Source: Pseudomonas viridiflava (GTDB lineage: Bacteria; Pseudomonadota; Gammaproteobacteria; Pseudomonadales; Pseudomonadaceae). Taken from it: DNA of 64,000 bases. The stretch's first letter is position 1, and every line of letters begins with the position of its first letter. A program made the position numbers and the translations under genes. The notes under the pieces are model-generated. The model was not told the DNA's origin and made no database searches. It worked only from the letters and a program-made list of their open reading frames with translations. The DNA lies in NCBI RefSeq assembly GCF_900591205.1, contig NZ_UUPU01000082.1:124001-188000 (forward strand), written 5' to 3'. Positions 8,933 to 16,764 of the stretch are shown one piece after another.

Positions 8933-10008
8933 CTTTTGACGCCGCACGCTACACCGCTCAACTGCAAGACAAGGTCACGCGCTTGCGTGACCTGCTGGCA
9001 CCGTTCGATGCGCCCGAGCCGCAGGTCTTTGATTCGCCGCTGCAGCACTTTCGCCTGCGGGCGGAGTTCCGCCTGTGGCGCGAAGGCGGTGAGCGCCACT
9101 ACGCAATGTTCTCCCAGGACGACAAGCGCACGCCGATCCTGATCGAAGAATTCCCGATTGCCAGCCAGCGCATCAACCAGTTGATGCCCCAGCTCAAGGC
9201 CGCCTGGCAAGCCAGCGCCGCCCTGAGCCACAAGCTGTTCCAGGTGGAATTCCTCACCACCCTGGCCGGTGACGCGATGATCACCCTGTGCTATCACCGC
9301 CCGCTGGACGAACACTGGCACACCGCTGCGAACCAGTTGGCAGCTGACTTGAATGTCAGCATCATCGGCCGCTCCAAGGGCAAGCGCGATGTGATCGGCC
9401 ATGACTACGTGGTGGAAAAACTCGAGGTCGGCGGGCGCACGTTCAGCTACCGCCAACCTGAAGGCGCGTTCACCCAACCCAACGGCACAGTGAACCAGAA
9501 GATGCTGAATTGGGCATACGAAGCGCTGGGCGATCGCCCGGATGATTTGCTGGAGCTGTACTGCGGCAACGGCAACTTCACCCTGCCCCTGGCGACGCGT
9601 GTGCGCAAAGTGTTGGCCACCGAGATCAGCAAAACCTCGGTAAATGCGGCCTTGAGCAACCTCGATGAAAACGCGGTGGGTAATGTCACGCTGGTACGCC
9701 TGTCTGCCGAAGAACTCACCGAAGCGCTCAACGAAGTGCGCCCGTTCCGCCGCTTGCACGGCATCGACCTGAAAAGCTACGAATTCGGCAGCGTGTTCGT
9801 CGACCCGCCCCGCGCCGGCATGGACCCGGACACCTGCGAACTGACCCGGCGCTTCGACAACATTCTGTACATCTCCTGCAATCCGGAGACGTTGGCGGCG
9901 AATATTGCGCAACTGCATGACACGCACCGCATCACGCAATGTGCGATGTTTGACCAGTTCCCGTGGACGCACCATATGGAGTCCGGGGTGCTATTGACCC
10001 GGCGGTAA
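8929..10008 (+). CDS. trmA: tRNA (uracil-5-)-methyltransferase TrmA
   Basis: The 359-residue enzyme makes 5-methyluridine at position 54 of tRNA. It has the TrmA N-terminal half followed by a SAM-binding Rossmann fold (ELYCGNGNFTLPLA). The catalytic Cys lies in ILYISCNPETLAANI, and the motif FVDPPRAGMD precedes it. Length and motifs match E. coli TrmA and exclude the iron-sulphur RlmC/RlmD relatives. Translation is coupled to the permease upstream. Its last 18 bp overlap the convergent DUF2442 gene. Confidence 0.95.
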   Translation: MTFDAARYTAQLQDKVTRLRDLLAPFDAPEPQVFDSPLQHFRLRAEFRLWREGGERHYAMFSQDDKRTPILIEEFPIASQRINQLMPQLKAAWQASAALSHKLFQVEFLTTLAGDAMITLCYHRPLDEHWHTAANQLAADLNVSIIGRSKGKRDVIGHDYVVEKLEVGGRTFSYRQPEGAFTQPNGTVNQKMLNWAYEALGDRPDDLLELYCGNGNFTLPLATRVRKVLATEISKTSVNAALSNLDENAVGNVTLVRLSAEELTEALNEVRPFRRLHGIDLKSYEFGSVFVDPPRAGMDPDTCELTRRFDNILYISCNPETLAANIAQLHDTHRITQCAMFDQFPWTHHMESGVLLTRR

Positions 10009-10461
10009 TTCAGCGCCCTCCTCGTCCTTCTTGCGCGGCCGCCCGCCCTTCTTGCCATTGGCTCGGGCGGCGGCGGACTTGGCGGCGCTGCTCTTGCGAC
10101 CGTTGCGCGACGCAACCAGGCTCGCCGCCAGATCCATCAACGGTTGGCTTGTGGCAATCAGGCCGGTGATTGAGACGTCCAGATCCCGGGCTTCACAGCA
10201 CAGTGCCTTGCCCCCAAAGCCGACTTCCAACTGCTGAAAATCCTCTGACGAAAACCCTTCGAACTCCGGCAGGCCTGCCACCGGCAGCATGATGCGACTG
10301 CCATCGCTGAAACCAATGGAAATGCAGCCGTCTTCGTAACGCACATTGCTCGCGTTGGCGTACAGACGCTTCAACTTGCGCCCACGGGCGATTGCCTTGT
10401 CGACATCAGCCTCAGTGAGCGCTACGTAGGGTAAAACTTTTGCCTTTACGATTTGTTTCAT
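9991..10461 (-). CDS. DUF2442 protein with basic AT-hook-like tail, possible antitoxin
   Basis: The 156-residue protein has a DUF2442 domain at residues 1-85 (ADVDKAIARGRKLKRLY, then YEDGCISIGFSDGSRIMLPV). The C terminus is Lys/Arg-rich and ends with NGKKGGRPRKKDEE; GRPRKK resembles an AT-hook that inserts in the minor groove. The ATG at 10461 has GGAG nine bases upstream and overlaps the stop of the DUF4160 gene by 4 bp. DUF2442 and DUF4160 genes are often adjacent, and such pairs have been predicted to be toxin-antitoxin modules. A DNA-binding tail would suit an autoregulatory antitoxin, but this is inference. Confidence 0.75.
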   Translation of the reverse strand: MKQIVKAKVLPYVALTEADVDKAIARGRKLKRLYANASNVRYEDGCISIGFSDGSRIMLPVAGLPEFEGFSSEDFQQLEVGFGGKALCCEARDLDVSITGLIATSQPLMDLAASLVASRNGRKSSAAKSAAARANGKKGGRPRKKDEEGAELPPGQ

Positions 10462-10886
10462 AAGTCGATCTCCACAAAACCCGGCGCCCTGACCAGATTC
10501 AAAATTGTTTTCTGCCCCGCGACATCGTGTCGGGCACGTGCGATCACATAAACCCCGCGCTGAATGATCAACCCCGGCAAAATCTCTGCGGTTTCCCAGT
10601 CCCAGGAATGATTGTCCAGGCAAACCGTTTGCAGGTTTTCCCACCAGATCCTGCGCGCCCGCGCCAGGTAGCGCAGCTGCATTATCGCCCCGCGTATTGC
10701 CTCCAGAACCGCTGTCGGTGGCCGCCTGCGCTCAGGGTCCACGTCCCACAGCTCGACATGCCCATCCAGAAAACTGAAACGAAAACGCGCATCCCACTCC
10801 TTGCCCCTGACGTGAACATGCGGAGGGCAGTGTTCATCCCTGAGAAACACCGAAATCACAAATCCTTTGTATGCCCCTACTTTCAT
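10458..10886 (-). CDS. DUF4160 protein, possible toxin partner
   Basis: The 142-residue protein has the DUF4160 signature at its N terminus: YKGFVISVFLRDEHCPPHVHVRGKEWDARFRF, with the PPHVHV motif. Most DUF4160 proteins are about 80-100 residues, so the last 50 residues (ETAEILPGLIIQRGVYVIA onward) are an extension without a clear family. It is the upstream member of a two-gene operon with the DUF2442 gene (4-bp overlap). The biochemical role is not established. Confidence 0.72.
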   Translation of the reverse strand: MKVGAYKGFVISVFLRDEHCPPHVHVRGKEWDARFRFSFLDGHVELWDVDPERRRPPTAVLEAIRGAIMQLRYLARARRIWWENLQTVCLDNHSWDWETAEILPGLIIQRGVYVIARARHDVAGQKTILNLVRAPGFVEIDL

Positions 10887-11028
10887 CGTAACCCATCCGT
10901 TAGGTTATTTTCTGTCGGGTAACACTTTTCCTGGTGCTGCCCGACAATCGGTGATTCACAGACTAGTAGCGGCGAAAGAACCGTCGAACGCAGTCTTGTA
11001 ACCACGCATGGCGGCAAGATGATTAACA

Positions 11029-11043
11029 GTTCGATAATCGAAC
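11029..11043. promoter_or_regulatory. PcaR-type palindromic operator upstream of aroQ
   Basis: GTTCGATAATCGAAC is a perfect 7-1-7 palindrome 83 bp before the aroQ start. It differs at one base from a second copy at 15295-15309 in the quiC/MFS intergenic region. Both look like the 15-bp box I recall for the IclR-type regulator PcaR of P. putida. The local TetR protein is another possible binder. Confidence 0.6.
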
Positions 11044-11090
11044 AGATACGCGGCCAGCAATTGACCAAATTAACCATCCAGTACATTTTA

Positions 11091-11118
11091 TCTCCACAAC
11101 CAACAATAATTGTGGAGA
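11091..11118 (+). promoter_or_regulatory. Inverted repeat covering the aroQ ribosome-binding site
   Basis: TCTCCACAA and TTGTGGAGA are 9-bp perfect inverted arms separated by 10 bases. The downstream arm contains the GGAG (11114-11117) that should serve as the aroQ Shine-Dalgarno. In RNA the hairpin would hide it; in DNA it could also be an operator. Confidence 0.5.
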
Positions 11119-11126
11119 CGCCCCTT

Positions 11127-11576
11127 ATGCCGCCAATCGTGCTGGTGCTGAACGGCCCCAACCTCAACCTGCTCGGCACCCGCGAGCCCGCCACCTACGG
11201 CTATGAAACCCTGGCCGACGTTGCTGCCCTGTGCGGCCGCAGCGCTGACCAGCTGGGGCTCAAAATCGAATTTCGCCAGACCAACCACGAAGGCGAGCTG
11301 CTGGATTGGGTCCACGGTGCACGCGGCCGTTGCGCCGGTATCGTGATCAACCCGGCGGCCTGGACCCACACGTCGGTGGCGATCCGCGACGCGCTGGTGG
11401 CCAGTGAAGTGCCGGTGATCGAGGTGCATTTATCCAACGTGCATGCGCGTGAAGCGTTTCGGCATCATTCGTTTGTGTCGCCGATTGCCAAGGCGGTGCT
11501 CGCCGGTTTCGGCAGCCATGGTTACCACCTGGCCCTCGAACATTTCAGCCAGTTGCTGAAGGGGTCGACCCGATGA
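11127..11576 (+). CDS. aroQ: Type II 3-dehydroquinate dehydratase
   Basis: The 149-residue enzyme converts 3-dehydroquinate to 3-dehydroshikimate. NGPNLNLLGTREPATYG holds Arg19 and catalytic Tyr24; NHEGELLDWVH, INPAAWTHTSVAI and EVHLSNVHAREAFRHHS complete the active site with its general-acid His. The start at 11127 gives the family's standard N terminus; the frame is open further up. It overlaps the dehydrogenase gene by 4 bp and lies in a quinate/shikimate catabolic cluster, so this copy is probably the degradative dehydroquinase rather than the biosynthetic one. Confidence 0.93.
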   Translation: MPPIVLVLNGPNLNLLGTREPATYGYETLADVAALCGRSADQLGLKIEFRQTNHEGELLDWVHGARGRCAGIVINPAAWTHTSVAIRDALVASEVPVIEVHLSNVHAREAFRHHSFVSPIAKAVLAGFGSHGYHLALEHFSQLLKGSTR

Positions 11577-12421
11577 AACCGCGTATCCTCGCCGGCCTGA
11601 TCGGCGCCGGTATCCAGGGGTCCCGCACGCCGGCCCTGCATGAGCAGGAAGGCGATGCCCAGGGTTTGCGCTACCTGTACCGCCTGATCGACCTGGAACC
11701 GCTGCAACTCAACATCAACGCCCTGCCCGACCTGCTGGACGCCGCCGAGCTGATGAACTTCACCGGGCTGAACATTACCTACCCGTGCAAGCAGGCGATC
11801 CTGCCGTTGCTGGATGAATTGTCTGACGAGGCGCGGGGCATCGGTGCGGTCAACACCGTGGTGTTCAAGGGTGGCAAACGCATTGGCCACAACACCGACT
11901 GCCTGGGCTTTGCCGAAGGTTTCCGGCGCAACTTGAATGACGTGCCGCGCCGGCGTGTGGTGCAGATGGGCGCAGGCGGCGCGGGCGCGGCGGTGGCGCA
12001 TGCGCTGCTGGCTGAGGGTGTGGAGCAACTGAGTATTTTCGACGTGGACATGGCCCGCGCCCACGACCTTGTGGATAACCTCACGCAGCGTTTCGGCAGT
12101 GGTCGCGCCCAAGTGGGTAATCACCTGGAAAACGCCATGGCCGAGGCGGATGGCTTGGTCAATACCACGCCGATGGGCATGGCCAAGCTACCGGGCACAC
12201 CGGTGCCGGCCGCCCTGTTGCGCGCTGAAGTGTGGGTGGCGGAAATCGTCTATTTCCCGCTGCAAACCCAACTGCTGCGCGACGCCCGCGCCTTGGGCTG
12301 CCGCACGTTGGACGGCGGCAACATGGCGGTGTTTCAGGCGGTGAAGGCGTTTGAGTTGTTCAGCGGCGAGGTGCCGGATGCACAGCGCATGCTGGCGCAC
12401 TTCCAGAGCATGAATACCTGA
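11573..12421 (+). CDS. Quinate/shikimate dehydrogenase (NAD-type), AroE family
   Basis: The 282-residue protein has the AroE fold: substrate domain with catalytic Lys73 (GLNITYPCK) and Asp109 (HNTDCLGF), then a Rossmann domain with GAGGAG at 133-138. Two features fit the catabolic quinate/shikimate dehydrogenases known from Corynebacterium rather than biosynthetic AroE: the substrate loop GSRTPALHEQE where AroE has a Ser-x-Ser motif, and Asp157 in SIFDVDMARA, at the position that favours NAD over NADP. The likely reaction is oxidation of shikimate or quinate. The gene is coupled to aroQ by an ATGA overlap. Confidence 0.85.
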   Translation: MKPRILAGLIGAGIQGSRTPALHEQEGDAQGLRYLYRLIDLEPLQLNINALPDLLDAAELMNFTGLNITYPCKQAILPLLDELSDEARGIGAVNTVVFKGGKRIGHNTDCLGFAEGFRRNLNDVPRRRVVQMGAGGAGAAVAHALLAEGVEQLSIFDVDMARAHDLVDNLTQRFGSGRAQVGNHLENAMAEADGLVNTTPMGMAKLPGTPVPAALLRAEVWVAEIVYFPLQTQLLRDARALGCRTLDGGNMAVFQAVKAFELFSGEVPDAQRMLAHFQSMNT

Positions 12422-12446
12422 CTCACTGAAGAAACCGAATCCAAAG

Positions 12447-12519
12447 GTGGGCGCTGGCTTGCCTGCGATGGCGGTGGGTCAGCCAGCACCGCTATCGCGG
12501 GCAAGCCCGGCTCCCACAT
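12447..12519. repeat. REP pair between convergent genes
   Basis: Two facing units of the GTGGGAGC-type REP family (GCTGGCTTGCCTGCGATGGC and the inverse GCGGGCAAGCCCGGCTCCCAC) flank a short spacer. They separate the dehydrogenase gene (ending 12421) from the convergent TetR gene (ending 12552). Confidence 0.75.
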
Positions 12520-12551
12520 TGATTGCATTTACCCTTCAGAACCGCTTGGGC

Positions 12552-13217
12552 TCAAGCTTGCAGGTAGCGCATCACCGACTCACAAATCATTTCTCGATGC
12601 CGCTGTTTAACCGCCTCGTCCGACAGCTCGATCTGAAAAATCTCACTGAACGTGTGGCGGTTGGACACCCGGTAAAAGCTGAAGGAGTTGATCAGCAGGT
12701 GCACGTCCAACGGCTCCAGCCCTTCACGAAACAACCCCATCTCGGCCCCCCGGCGCAAGGTCGCGCCCAGCGCTTCGAGGATGTTGCTGTTCATCGCCTT
12801 GATCGAATCCGAGCGCTTCACGTATTCGGCATTGTGGATATTTTCGATGCTGACAATGCGCACGAAGTCCACGTTCTGATCGTGATGATCAAAGGTGAAC
12901 TCCACCAACCGGCGGATCGCTTCACGCGGTTCCAGGGCGGTGAGGTTCATGCGGGTTTCGGTGTTGCGGATATCGCCGTAGAGCTTCTCCAGCACCTCGA
13001 CGTACAACTGCTCCTTGCTGCCGAAGTAGTAATAGATCATGCGTTTGGAGGTGTGGATGCGCTCGGCGATCGCATCCACGCGAGCGCCGGACAGGCCCTG
13101 CTGAACAAACTCGACGACGGCTTCCTGGAGGATGTTTTCGCGGGTCTTTTCCGGGTTGTTCTTACGACTCTTGCGCGGTGCGTCTGACACCGCGGGGAGT
13201 TCGGGACTCGAGGTCAT
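12552..13217 (-). CDS. TetR-family regulator of the quinate/shikimate cluster
   Basis: The 221-residue protein begins with a basic leader (APRKSRKNNPEKTRENILQEA) and has a TetR helix-turn-helix at about residues 25-70 (GARVDAIAERIHTSKRMIYYYFGSKEQLY). The C-terminal ligand domain is of the TetR_C type with no recognisable ligand. The start at 13217 was chosen to place the HTH normally; the frame is open to 13298. It follows quiC1 on the same strand, 77 bp behind it, and lies between the two halves of the cluster, so control of the cluster by this protein is likely. Confidence 0.82.
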   Translation of the reverse strand: MTSSPELPAVSDAPRKSRKNNPEKTRENILQEAVVEFVQQGLSGARVDAIAERIHTSKRMIYYYFGSKEQLYVEVLEKLYGDIRNTETRMNLTALEPREAIRRLVEFTFDHHDQNVDFVRIVSIENIHNAEYVKRSDSIKAMNSNILEALGATLRRGAEMGLFREGLEPLDVHLLINSFSFYRVSNRHTFSEIFQIELSDEAVKQRHREMICESVMRYLQA

Positions 13218-13294
13218 GGTGCGCTCACGGCCATTGTTATGCAGGCGGTGATTATGGGCCGCGGCGCTCCCCGAAGGAAGCACCTGGCCCGCCC

Positions 13295-15196
13295 TCATAA
13301 CCGCGCCTGGCGTGCCGCCCCGCTGCGCGACTTGGCCATCGCCGCCAGACGCACCGCCACGTTGGCCGCGCCGTAGCCGGCGTAGCCGTTTTTGCGCTGG
13401 ATGATCTCGAAGAAAAACCGCCCTTCGAACGGCTCGGTGTACACATGAAACAACTCACCGCCCTGGGCGTCACGGTCGTACAGCACGTTGTAGTACGCCA
13501 ATTCGCTGAGGAACTCGTCGTCGAAATCAAAGCGCGCCGCCAGGTCGTCGTAGTAGTTGAGCGGGATATCCAGCAACGGCACGCCTGCCTCTTTGGCGCG
13601 GCTGACCTCGGCGAAAATATCCGCACAGTCGAAGGCAATGTGGTGCACCCCCGAGCCGCGATAGCTCGACAACGCGTGGGAAATCGCGGTGTTGCGGTTC
13701 TCGGAAATATTCAGCGGCAGCCGGATCGAGCTGCAGCGGCTGCGCAATGCGCGGCTTTTGACCAGGCCATAGGGGTCGGGCAGCACCACTTCGTCATCGG
13801 CTTCAAAATCCAGCAGGCTCTTGTAGAACAGCACCCAGCTGTCGAGGCTGTCGGCCGGCAAGGCCATCGCCATATGGTCGATGCGCAACAAGCCGCCGCT
13901 GGAGGCAGTGGCGGGTTGCAGGTTGAAGTCGGTGTCGTACAACGAACCCTCGGAAGAATCCACCAGGTAAATCAGGCTGCCATCCGGCGCACGCACCGCC
14001 GCCAGTTCCAGCTCGTTGGGCCCGACCAGGCCGCGATACGGCTGCCCCTTGTAGGCCACCGCCCGCTCCAGTGCTTTGGCGCTGTCCTTGACCCGAATCG
14101 CCGTGGCGCACAACGACGGCCCATGGGCTTCGAAAAAGTTATGCGCGAAGGAATAGGGTTCACAGTTGAGGATCAGGTTGATATCGCCCTGGCGCAACAG
14201 GCTCACGCTCTTGGAACGGTGCTGCCCGGCCTTGACGAAACCCAGGCGTTCCAGCCAGTGGGTGAGCTTGGCGCCGAGGTTTTCATCCACCGCAAACTCA
14301 AGGAATTCGATGCCGTCATAGTCACTGGCCGCCGGCGTTTCGAAGAGGATATCGACCGGCGTGGCAGGCTGTTCCTGCGCCAGGCGCTGGCGGGTTTTCT
14401 CCTCCAGGTAGAGCAAGGAGCGCAAGCCATCCGCCGCATTGGCGCGGGTCGGCGCGGCGCGGAAACCGTCATTGAAAATCTCCAGGGACAACGGCCCGGT
14501 GTAGCCACTCTTAATGATCGGCGCCAGGAACCCCGCCAGATCGAACTCGCCCTGGCCGGGGAAGCAGCGAAAATGTCGGCTCCACTCCAGCACATCCATG
14601 GCCAGGATCGGCGCATCGGCCATTTGCACGAAGAAGATCTTGTCGCCGGGGATCTCGGCGATGGCGCTCGGGTCGCCCTTGAGCGACAGGGTGTGGAAGC
14701 TGTCGAGCAACACGCCGAGGCTGGGGTGATCGACCTGGCGCACCAGGTTCCACACCTGCTGCCAGGTGTTCACATGCTTGCCCCAGGCGAGTGCTTCATA
14801 GCCGATGCGCAGGCCGCGACGGCCGGCATGTTCGGCCAGCAGACTCAAGTCATCCAGCAAAATACGTTCATTGCCCACGCAATCGGCCGAGGCATTGCTG
14901 CACACCAGCACCAGGTCGGTGCCCAGTTCCTGCATCAAGTCGAACTTACGCTCGGCCCGCTCCAGGTTGCGCGCCAGGCGGTCGCGGCGGCAGCCTTCAA
15001 AGTCGCGAAACGGCTGGAACAGGGTGATAGCGATGCCGAGGTCGGCGCACATCTGCCTAACTTCCCGCGGGCTGCCATCGTAATACAACAGATCGTTTTC
15101 GAAGATTTCTACACCATCAAACCCCGCAGCCGCGATGGCTTCGAGTTTTTCCGGCAGGGTTCCGCTCAAGGAAACAGTGGCAATAGAGCGTTGCAT
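13295..15196 (-). CDS. quiC: 3-dehydroshikimate dehydratase fused to an HPPD-like domain (QuiC1)
   Basis: The 633-residue protein joins two families. Residues 1-280 are a TIM-barrel of the AP-endonuclease-2/sugar isomerase type, opening MQRSIATVSLSGTLPEKLEAIAAAGFDGVEI. Residues 300-620 resemble 4-hydroxyphenylpyruvate dioxygenase with two VOC modules (RIDHMAMALP, GVHHIAFDCADIF, FFEIIQRKNGYAGYG). This fusion is known as the Pseudomonas QuiC1 dehydroshikimate dehydratase, which forms protocatechuate; the metal-binding TIM half is catalytic and the second half has an unclear role. GGGAG precedes the ATG at 15196. Protocatechuate would enter the beta-ketoadipate pathway, encoded elsewhere. Confidence 0.9.
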   Translation of the reverse strand: MQRSIATVSLSGTLPEKLEAIAAAGFDGVEIFENDLLYYDGSPREVRQMCADLGIAITLFQPFRDFEGCRRDRLARNLERAERKFDLMQELGTDLVLVCSNASADCVGNERILLDDLSLLAEHAGRRGLRIGYEALAWGKHVNTWQQVWNLVRQVDHPSLGVLLDSFHTLSLKGDPSAIAEIPGDKIFFVQMADAPILAMDVLEWSRHFRCFPGQGEFDLAGFLAPIIKSGYTGPLSLEIFNDGFRAAPTRANAADGLRSLLYLEEKTRQRLAQEQPATPVDILFETPAASDYDGIEFLEFAVDENLGAKLTHWLERLGFVKAGQHRSKSVSLLRQGDINLILNCEPYSFAHNFFEAHGPSLCATAIRVKDSAKALERAVAYKGQPYRGLVGPNELELAAVRAPDGSLIYLVDSSEGSLYDTDFNLQPATASSGGLLRIDHMAMALPADSLDSWVLFYKSLLDFEADDEVVLPDPYGLVKSRALRSRCSSIRLPLNISENRNTAISHALSSYRGSGVHHIAFDCADIFAEVSRAKEAGVPLLDIPLNYYDDLAARFDFDDEFLSELAYYNVLYDRDAQGGELFHVYTEPFEGRFFFEIIQRKNGYAGYGAANVAVRLAAMAKSRSGAARQARL

Positions 15197-15278
15197 GGGC
15201 GACTCCCGGTTTTTGAGGTCTGTCTTATTTACGGCAAATTATTGGCCGCTAAACTGTTCTCAGCAATTGAAATGTACG

Positions 15279-15286
15279 AACCGGTT
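15279..15286. promoter_or_regulatory. 8-bp palindrome in the quiC/MFS divergent promoter region
   Basis: AACCGGTT lies 9 bp from the PcaR-type box at 15295-15309 in the 232-bp space between quiC and the MFS gene. It could be a second operator, for example for the local TetR protein. Only its position supports it. Confidence 0.3.
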
Positions 15287-15294
15287 AGTTTTCA

Positions 15295-15309
15295 GTGCGA
15301 TTATCGAAC
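15295..15309. promoter_or_regulatory. PcaR-type operator between quiC and the MFS importer
   Basis: GTGCGATTATCGAAC is, on the minus strand, GTTCGATAATCGCAC, which is the P. putida PcaR box as I remember it. It lies 99 bp before quiC and 120 bp before the MFS start. One base distinguishes it from the palindrome upstream of aroQ at 11029-11043. Shared sites at both cluster promoters suggest one regulator for all four structural genes. Confidence 0.65.
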
Positions 15310-15428
15310 ACAATGGCCGTTGGCGAATTGACGATTTTTTAAGCGCTGCGCACCATCCGTTCCGTAGCTACACCCGAAAAGAAGACCCAGAACACACCAT
15401 AAAAATTTCAAAAAACGGGTACGACCTC

Positions 15429-16763
15429 ATGCCTTCGCAAAACTCCGTCCTGGCCGCGCGCCCGGGCACCCCGCATGCCGGTATCGGCAGCAAAATTCGC
15501 GGCGCCCTGGCCGTGGGTAAAACTCGCTGGGGCATGCTGGCCCTGGTGTTCTTCGCAACCACCCTCAACTACATTGATCGCGCCGCGTTAGGCGTGATGC
15601 AGCCAATCCTGGCCAAAGAGATGAGCTGGACGGCGATGGACTACGCCAACATCAACTTTTGGTTCCAGGTCGGCTACGCCATCGGCTTTGTGCTGCAAGG
15701 CCGCCTGATCGACCGAATCGGGGTAAAACGCGTGTTCTTCTGCGCGGTGCTGCTGTGGAGCCTGGCGACCGGCGCCCACGGCCTGGCCACCTCGGCAGTC
15801 GGTTTTATGGTGTGCCGCTTTATCCTCGGGTTGACCGAAGCCGCCAACTACCCGGCCTGCGTCAAGACCACACGCCTGTGGTTCCCTGTTGGTGAGCGTG
15901 CGGTAGCCACCGGTATCTTCAACGCCGGCACCAACGTCGGCGCGATGATGACGCCGATGCTCTTGCCGTTGATCCTGCACGTGTGGGGCTGGCAGGCGGC
16001 GTTCCTGTGCATGTCGGCGCTGGGCGGTATCTGGTTGCTGTTCTGGGGTCTGAAGTACTACAACCCGGAAGACCATCCCACCGTTAAACAATCCGAACTG
16101 GACTACGTGCAACAGGAAGTCGAGCCGGAACAACCCCGCGTACCGTTCAGCCGCATCCTGCGTATGCGCGGCACCTGGGCCTTCGCAATCGCCTACTCGC
16201 TGACCGCGCCGGTGTTCTGGTTCTACTTGTACTGGCTGCCGCCCTTTTTGAACCAGCAATACAACCTGGGCATCAACGTGACCCAAATGGGCATTCCGCT
16301 GATCATCATCTACCTGACGGCCGACTTCGGCAGTGTGGGTGGCGGGATTCTGTCTTCGTTCCTGATCGGCCGGGGGATGAACTCGATCAAGGCGCGGCTG
16401 CTGTCGATGCTGCTGTTCGCCTGCTGCATCGTCGGCGTGATCATGGCGGCCGGCTCCAGCCAGCTGTGGGTCGCGGTGTTTGCCATCTCCCTGGCCATCG
16501 GCGCGCACCAGGCTTGGACCGCCAACATCTGGAGCCTGGTGATGGACTACACGCCCAAGCACATGATGAGCACGGTGTTCGGTTTCGGCGGGATGTGTGC
16601 GGCCATCGGCGGCATGTTCATGACCCAGATCGTCGGGCATATCCTCACGGTGACCAACAACAACTACACCATACTGTTCACCCTGATCCCGGCGATGTAC
16701 TTCATTGCGCTGACCTGGATGTACTTCATGGCGCCGCGCAAGATTCCTAAGGTAGACGTGTAA
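15429..16763 (+). CDS. MFS transporter, anion:cation symporter type, probable quinate/shikimate importer
   Basis: The 444-residue protein has twelve predicted membrane helices. The N-terminal segment FFATTLNYIDRAALGVMQPIL is characteristic of the ACS branch, which imports organic acids such as glucarate and aromatic acids. RLIDRIGVKRVF is the loop motif between helices 2 and 3, and GLTEAANYPACVKTTRLWFP is the conserved helix 4-5 region. The ATG at 15429 gives about 40 residues before helix 1; the frame is open upstream but lacks a ribosome site. It is divergent from quiC, and the context suggests uptake of quinate, shikimate or dehydroshikimate. The substrate is inferred. Confidence 0.85.
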   Translation: MPSQNSVLAARPGTPHAGIGSKIRGALAVGKTRWGMLALVFFATTLNYIDRAALGVMQPILAKEMSWTAMDYANINFWFQVGYAIGFVLQGRLIDRIGVKRVFFCAVLLWSLATGAHGLATSAVGFMVCRFILGLTEAANYPACVKTTRLWFPVGERAVATGIFNAGTNVGAMMTPMLLPLILHVWGWQAAFLCMSALGGIWLLFWGLKYYNPEDHPTVKQSELDYVQQEVEPEQPRVPFSRILRMRGTWAFAIAYSLTAPVFWFYLYWLPPFLNQQYNLGINVTQMGIPLIIIYLTADFGSVGGGILSSFLIGRGMNSIKARLLSMLLFACCIVGVIMAAGSSQLWVAVFAISLAIGAHQAWTANIWSLVMDYTPKHMMSTVFGFGGMCAAIGGMFMTQIVGHILTVTNNNYTILFTLIPAMYFIALTWMYFMAPRKIPKVDV

Positions 16764-16764
16764 T

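Noticed and set aside
13445..15331. Long open frame on the plus strand opposite quiC1
   Set aside because: Its composition is the complement of a well-supported gene with strong family motifs; it has no family signature or ribosome site. The same applies to long frames opposite cioA, amn, ladS and fieF.
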